Below are positions 61,669 through 64,000 of a DNA stretch of 64,000 nt, piece by piece; position 1 is the first letter of the stretch, and each line of letters opens with the position of its first letter. The translations under genes were made by a program, and so were the position numbers. The DNA comes from Mycobacterium sp. MFM001 (lineage in GTDB: Bacteria; Actinomycetota; Actinomycetes; Mycobacteriales; Mycobacteriaceae), in contig NZ_BFAB01000006.1 of the NCBI RefSeq assembly GCF_003402475.1, forward strand, positions 186,001-250,000, given 5' to 3'. A model generated the notes under the pieces. That model was not told where the DNA came from. It did not search any database and saw only the letters and a list, made by a program, of their open reading frames with translations.

Positions 61669-62714
61669 TGGACTTTGACGCGGTCCTGCTGCTGTCCTTC
61701 GGCGGACCCGAAGGCCCCGAGCAGGTGCGGCCGTTCCTGGAGAATGTCACCCGCGGCCGCAGTGTGCCGCCGCAGCGCCTCGACGAGGTAGCCGAGCATT
61801 ACTTGCACTTCGGCGGGGTGTCGCCGATCAACGGCATCAACCGCGCACTAGTCACCGAACTGCAAGCCGAACTCGGCGGCAGCCTGCCGGTCTATTTCGG
61901 CAACCGGAACTGGGAACCCTACGTCGAAGGCGTCGTCGCGACCATGCGCGACAACGGAATTCGCCGTGCAGCGGTGTTCACCACATCGGCCTGGAGTGGC
62001 TACTCCAGCTGCACCCAGTATGTCGAGGACATCGCGCGGGCCCGTCGCCATGCCGGCGAGGGCGCGCCGGAATTGGTCAAGTTGCGGCCGTACTTCGATC
62101 ATCGGCTGTTCGTCGAGATGTTCGCCGACGCCGTCAGCGCGGCCGCGCAGACCGTGCCGGCAGATGCCCGGCTGGTGTTCACCGCGCATTCCATCCCGGT
62201 GGCGGCCGACCAGCGATGCGGCCCACGGCTGTACAGTCGTCAAGTCGCTTACGCCGCAAGGCTGGTCGCGGAGAGGGCCGGTTACCCGCACTATGACCTG
62301 GTGTGGCAGTCGCGGTCGGGTCCGCCACAGGTGCCGTGGCTGGAACCCGATGTGGCCGACCATCTTTCGACGCTCACCGGTGCGGTGATCGTGTGTCCGA
62401 TCGGCTTTGTCGCCGACCACATCGAGGTGGTGTGGGATCTCGACCACGAGCTGCGATCGCAGGCCGAACAAGCGGGCATCGAGTTCGCGCGGGCGGCCAC
62501 CCCTAACGCCGACCGCCGATTCGCCCGGCTGGCCGTCGATTTGATCGACGAGCTGCGCGAAGGCCGCGAGCCGGTTCGGGTGGCTGGAGCCGATCCGGTG
62601 CCGGGTTGCGGCGCCAGCGTCAACGGCGCGCCGTGCGGGCCGCCGCACTGCGTCGCCGAATGGTCGTCGCCGGCCGGGCTCAGCCCCGCCAGGCCGACTG
62701 CAGAATCGCGCTGA
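61668..62714 (+). CDS. hemH: Ferrochelatase (coproporphyrin type)
   Basis: The 348-residue enzyme inserts Fe(II) into a porphyrin; actinobacterial members use coproporphyrin III. Motifs are [20 protein letters not shown], the metal-binding His in [15 protein letters not shown] and the acidic [17 protein letters not shown]. The C-terminal [15 protein letters not shown] supplies three cysteines, probably ligands of the 2Fe-2S cluster known for mycobacterial ferrochelatase. ATG 61668 overlaps the inhA stop. Its last 35 bases overlap the convergent gene. Equivalent to Rv1485. Confidence 0.96.
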   Translation: MDFDAVLLLSFGGPEGPEQVRPFLENVTRGRSVPPQRLDEVAEHYLHFGGVSPINGINRALVTELQAELGGSLPVYFGNRNWEPYVEGVVATMRDNGIRRAAVFTTSAWSGYSSCTQYVEDIARARRHAGEGAPELVKLRPYFDHRLFVEMFADAVSAAAQTVPADARLVFTAHSIPVAADQRCGPRLYSRQVAYAARLVAERAGYPHYDLVWQSRSGPPQVPWLEPDVADHLSTLTGAVIVCPIGFVADHIEVVWDLDHELRSQAEQAGIEFARAATPNADRRFARLAVDLIDELREGREPVRVAGADPVPGCGASVNGAPCGPPHCVAEWSSPAGLSPARPTAESR

Positions 62715-63534
62715 CCGCCGCCATTCGCGCTGAGCGCACCACCGCGGCCAACGGCCGCAGCGCATTGTTGGCGATCTGCGTCTCCGACGACGACTGTGTC
62801 GCAATCGGTGTCAGCCCGGCGCTGACGGTGACGATCGCGTCGACGTGCGCAGCAGTTTCCAGCACCCGCACCGCCCGGGTGGGCGCATGGTCCGGAATCC
62901 GATGGTGCCGCATGGATTCCAGCAATTGCTCGACGAGTCCGCGCGGATCGTCGACGTCGGCGCCGGAGAAACCGAGACCGACCGCGCTGAGCACTTCAGC
63001 GGCCGACCGTACCGCCGACCGTAGTTCGTATTCGGCTTCGCCGAGCTGATGGGCCTCGATTGCGGTCGCACCCGGCAGCGAGTAGACCGTCCACGACAAC
63101 GCGGTCAATTCCGGTACCGCCGCGTCGTCGTGGTCGTCGTATCCGAACTCGGGGACCAGACCTACGGCTACGGACGAATCGTGGGGATCGGATACCAGCA
63201 CCGCCTCACCGGCGGCGAGCGCCTCCTGCTCGAACCGGGTGCCGGCCGCCAGGCCGCGGACGTCGCCGGGCACCGGCAACACCAGGCTGACCGAGGGCGC
63301 CGGAATCCCCGTCCTGCCGGCCGCGGTACGCAGGGTCTGCAGCAGCGATACCACACCGGCGTCGTCGACATCCGGCCACGGCAGACCGGTGTGACCCGCC
63401 GCCACCGCATCGTAGGCGGTGACGGATTGCATTGGCGCCCAACATGATAACGCGTCGAGAACGTCGTCGGGGGCGGCCTGGCCGGCGAGCCAGGCGTTGG
63501 CCCATACCGAGAGCGTTGCGCTGGGGCACCACAT
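62680..63534 (-). CDS. Rv1486c-like conserved protein, function unknown
   Basis: The 284-residue protein (from ATG 63534, [20 protein letters not shown]) has an alpha/beta composition without signal peptide or membrane helix. Noticeable segments are [40 protein letters not shown] and a helical C-terminus with [17 protein letters not shown] recognise no catalytic motif. Position and length match M. tuberculosis Rv1486c (about 288). The frame continues to 63984, but that part is antisense to the next gene and is not conserved. It overlaps hemH by 35 bases at the 3' end. Confidence 0.82.
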   Translation of the reverse strand: MWCPSATLSVWANAWLAGQAAPDDVLDALSCWAPMQSVTAYDAVAAGHTGLPWPDVDDAGVVSLLQTLRTAAGRTGIPAPSVSLVLPVPGDVRGLAAGTRFEQEALAAGEAVLVSDPHDSSVAVGLVPEFGYDDHDDAAVPELTALSWTVYSLPGATAIEAHQLGEAEYELRSAVRSAAEVLSAVGLGFSGADVDDPRGLVEQLLESMRHHRIPDHAPTRAVRVLETAAHVDAIVTVSAGLTPIATQSSSETQIANNALRPLAAVVRSARMAAVSAILQSAWRG

Positions 63535-63592
63535 GAACTCGCAGTGTAGTTGTTCGGCGCGATCGAGGCGGACCACGCGATATCCTGGCGAC

Positions 63593-64000
63593 ATGCCTGC
63601 CGCCCTGATCTGGCTGATCGTCGCGCTCGGTCTTGCCGGTGCGGAGGCGCTGACCGGCGATATGTTCTTGCTGATGCTGGGTGGCGGCGCGCTGGCCGCG
63701 GCGGGCAGCAGCTGGCTGCTGAATTTTCCGATCTGGGCCGACGGCGCGGTTTTCCTGGTGGTTTCGGTGCTGCTACTGGTGCTGGTCCGGCCGGCGCTGC
63801 GGCGACGGCTGACGCCGGCAGCGGGTGCGCGGACCGGTGTGCAGGCGCTGGAAGGCAAGAACGCGCTGGTTCTCGACCGCGTGGCCCGCGACGAGGGCCA
63901 GGTGAAGCTGGACGGCCAGATTTGGACTGCACGCCCGTTGAACGACGTCGACGTGTACGAACCCGGTGAATTGGTGACCGTCATGCATATCGACGGCGCC
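63593..64000 (+). CDS. NfeD-like membrane protein, 3' truncated by the window end
   Basis: 136 residues are visible. Two or three transmembrane helices ([38 protein letters not shown] and [18 protein letters not shown]) are followed by a small beta-barrel domain ([40 protein letters not shown]), the NfeD OB-fold. NfeD proteins associate with SPFH/stomatin-like proteins, usually encoded next door; in M. tuberculosis Rv1488 follows Rv1487, so the partner is expected just past the window. The start is ATG 63593 and only a few residues are missing at the end. Confidence 0.88.
   Translation, partial: MPAALIWLIVALGLAGAEALTGDMFLLMLGGGALAAAGSSWLLNFPIWADGAVFLVVSVLLLVLVRPALRRRLTPAAGARTGVQALEGKNALVLDRVARDEGQVKLDGQIWTARPLNDVDVYEPGELVTVMHIDGA

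Overview
The window is a contiguous chromosomal segment of a high-GC actinobacterium, almost certainly a non-tuberculous, probably slow-growing Mycobacterium. The evidence is gene order closely matching the M. tuberculosis stretch from Rv1421 to Rv1487 (rapZ-cuvA-whiA, gap-pgk-tpiA-secG, pgl-opcA-zwf-tal-tkt, ctaB, qor, ctaA, mptB, the suf operon, acn-acnR, ripA-ripB-moxR1, fabG1-inhA-hemH), frequent GTG starts, overlapping genes, and PE/PPE/Esx genes. Homologue names rest on recognising sequences and gene order, not on a database search. I saw no rRNA, tRNA, CRISPR array or prophage, and no gene-free stretch longer than 300 bases.

Layout. 1-2.3 kb: end of rapZ, cuvA and whiA. 2.3-6.2 kb: lipid island with a TetR regulator, the relic of a short-chain dehydrogenase, an acyl-CoA synthetase and a wax ester/triacylglycerol synthase. 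6.4-10.7 kb: lower glycolysis (gap, pgk, tpiA), a questin-oxidase-like gene behind a SoxR-like operator, and secG. 10.7-17.8 kb (minus strand): small coiled-coil protein and the pentose-phosphate operon tkt-tal-zwf-opcA-pgl. 18-18.9 kb: ctaB. 19-24.6 kb: a type VII secretion satellite locus, PPE, PE-PPE-esxG-like-esxH-like, PPE, resembling the ESX-3 substrate genes. 24.6-28.5 kb: qor, an IS605/IS1341-type element carrying a catalytically complete TnpB, an Rv1455-like gene and ctaA. 28.6-32 kb: ABC exporter and mannosyltransferase mptB. 32.1-38.3 kb: sufR-B-D-C-S-U-T, with sufB free of the intein found in M. tuberculosis. 38.3-47.1 kb: accessory block with a second glucose-6-phosphate dehydrogenase, a GH15 trehalase, a GntR-controlled carotenoid oxygenase/acyl-CoA dehydrogenase pair, a His-tailed lipoprotein and a metallo-beta-lactamase-fold protein. 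47.1-50.3 kb: trxA, echA12, an ABC-F ATPase and a 64-residue HTH protein. 50.4-54.5 kb: acnR, acn and a membrane protein. 54.7-60 kb: cell-wall hydrolases ripA/ripB and the moxR1-DUF58-VWA set. 60-64 kb: fabG1-inhA-hemH, an Rv1486c-like gene and the start of an NfeD-like gene.

How the parts work together. Two carbon routes are encoded, glycolysis and the oxidative plus non-oxidative pentose-phosphate pathway, with two NADPH-producing dehydrogenases and trehalase feeding glucose in. Fe-S assembly (Suf) sits near Fe-S clients (aconitase, SufR itself, ferrochelatase). Haem A synthesis (ctaB, ctaA) flanks the PPE/TnpB insertions. FabG1/InhA supply mycolic-acid elongation, and RipA/RipB split septal peptidoglycan.

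Regulatory sites read from the sequence: a SufR-type operator over the sufR start codon, an AcnR-type box upstream of acn, a perfect 16-bp palindrome in the GntR/carotenoid-oxygenase divergent promoter, a SoxR-like box spanning a 19-bp-spaced promoter, and a set of intergenic hairpins, several of them related. The most unusual observations are the SoxR-box questin-oxidase gene, the complete solo TnpB whose predicted guide is the qor start region, and a PPE gene that carries the first codons of a lost PE gene.
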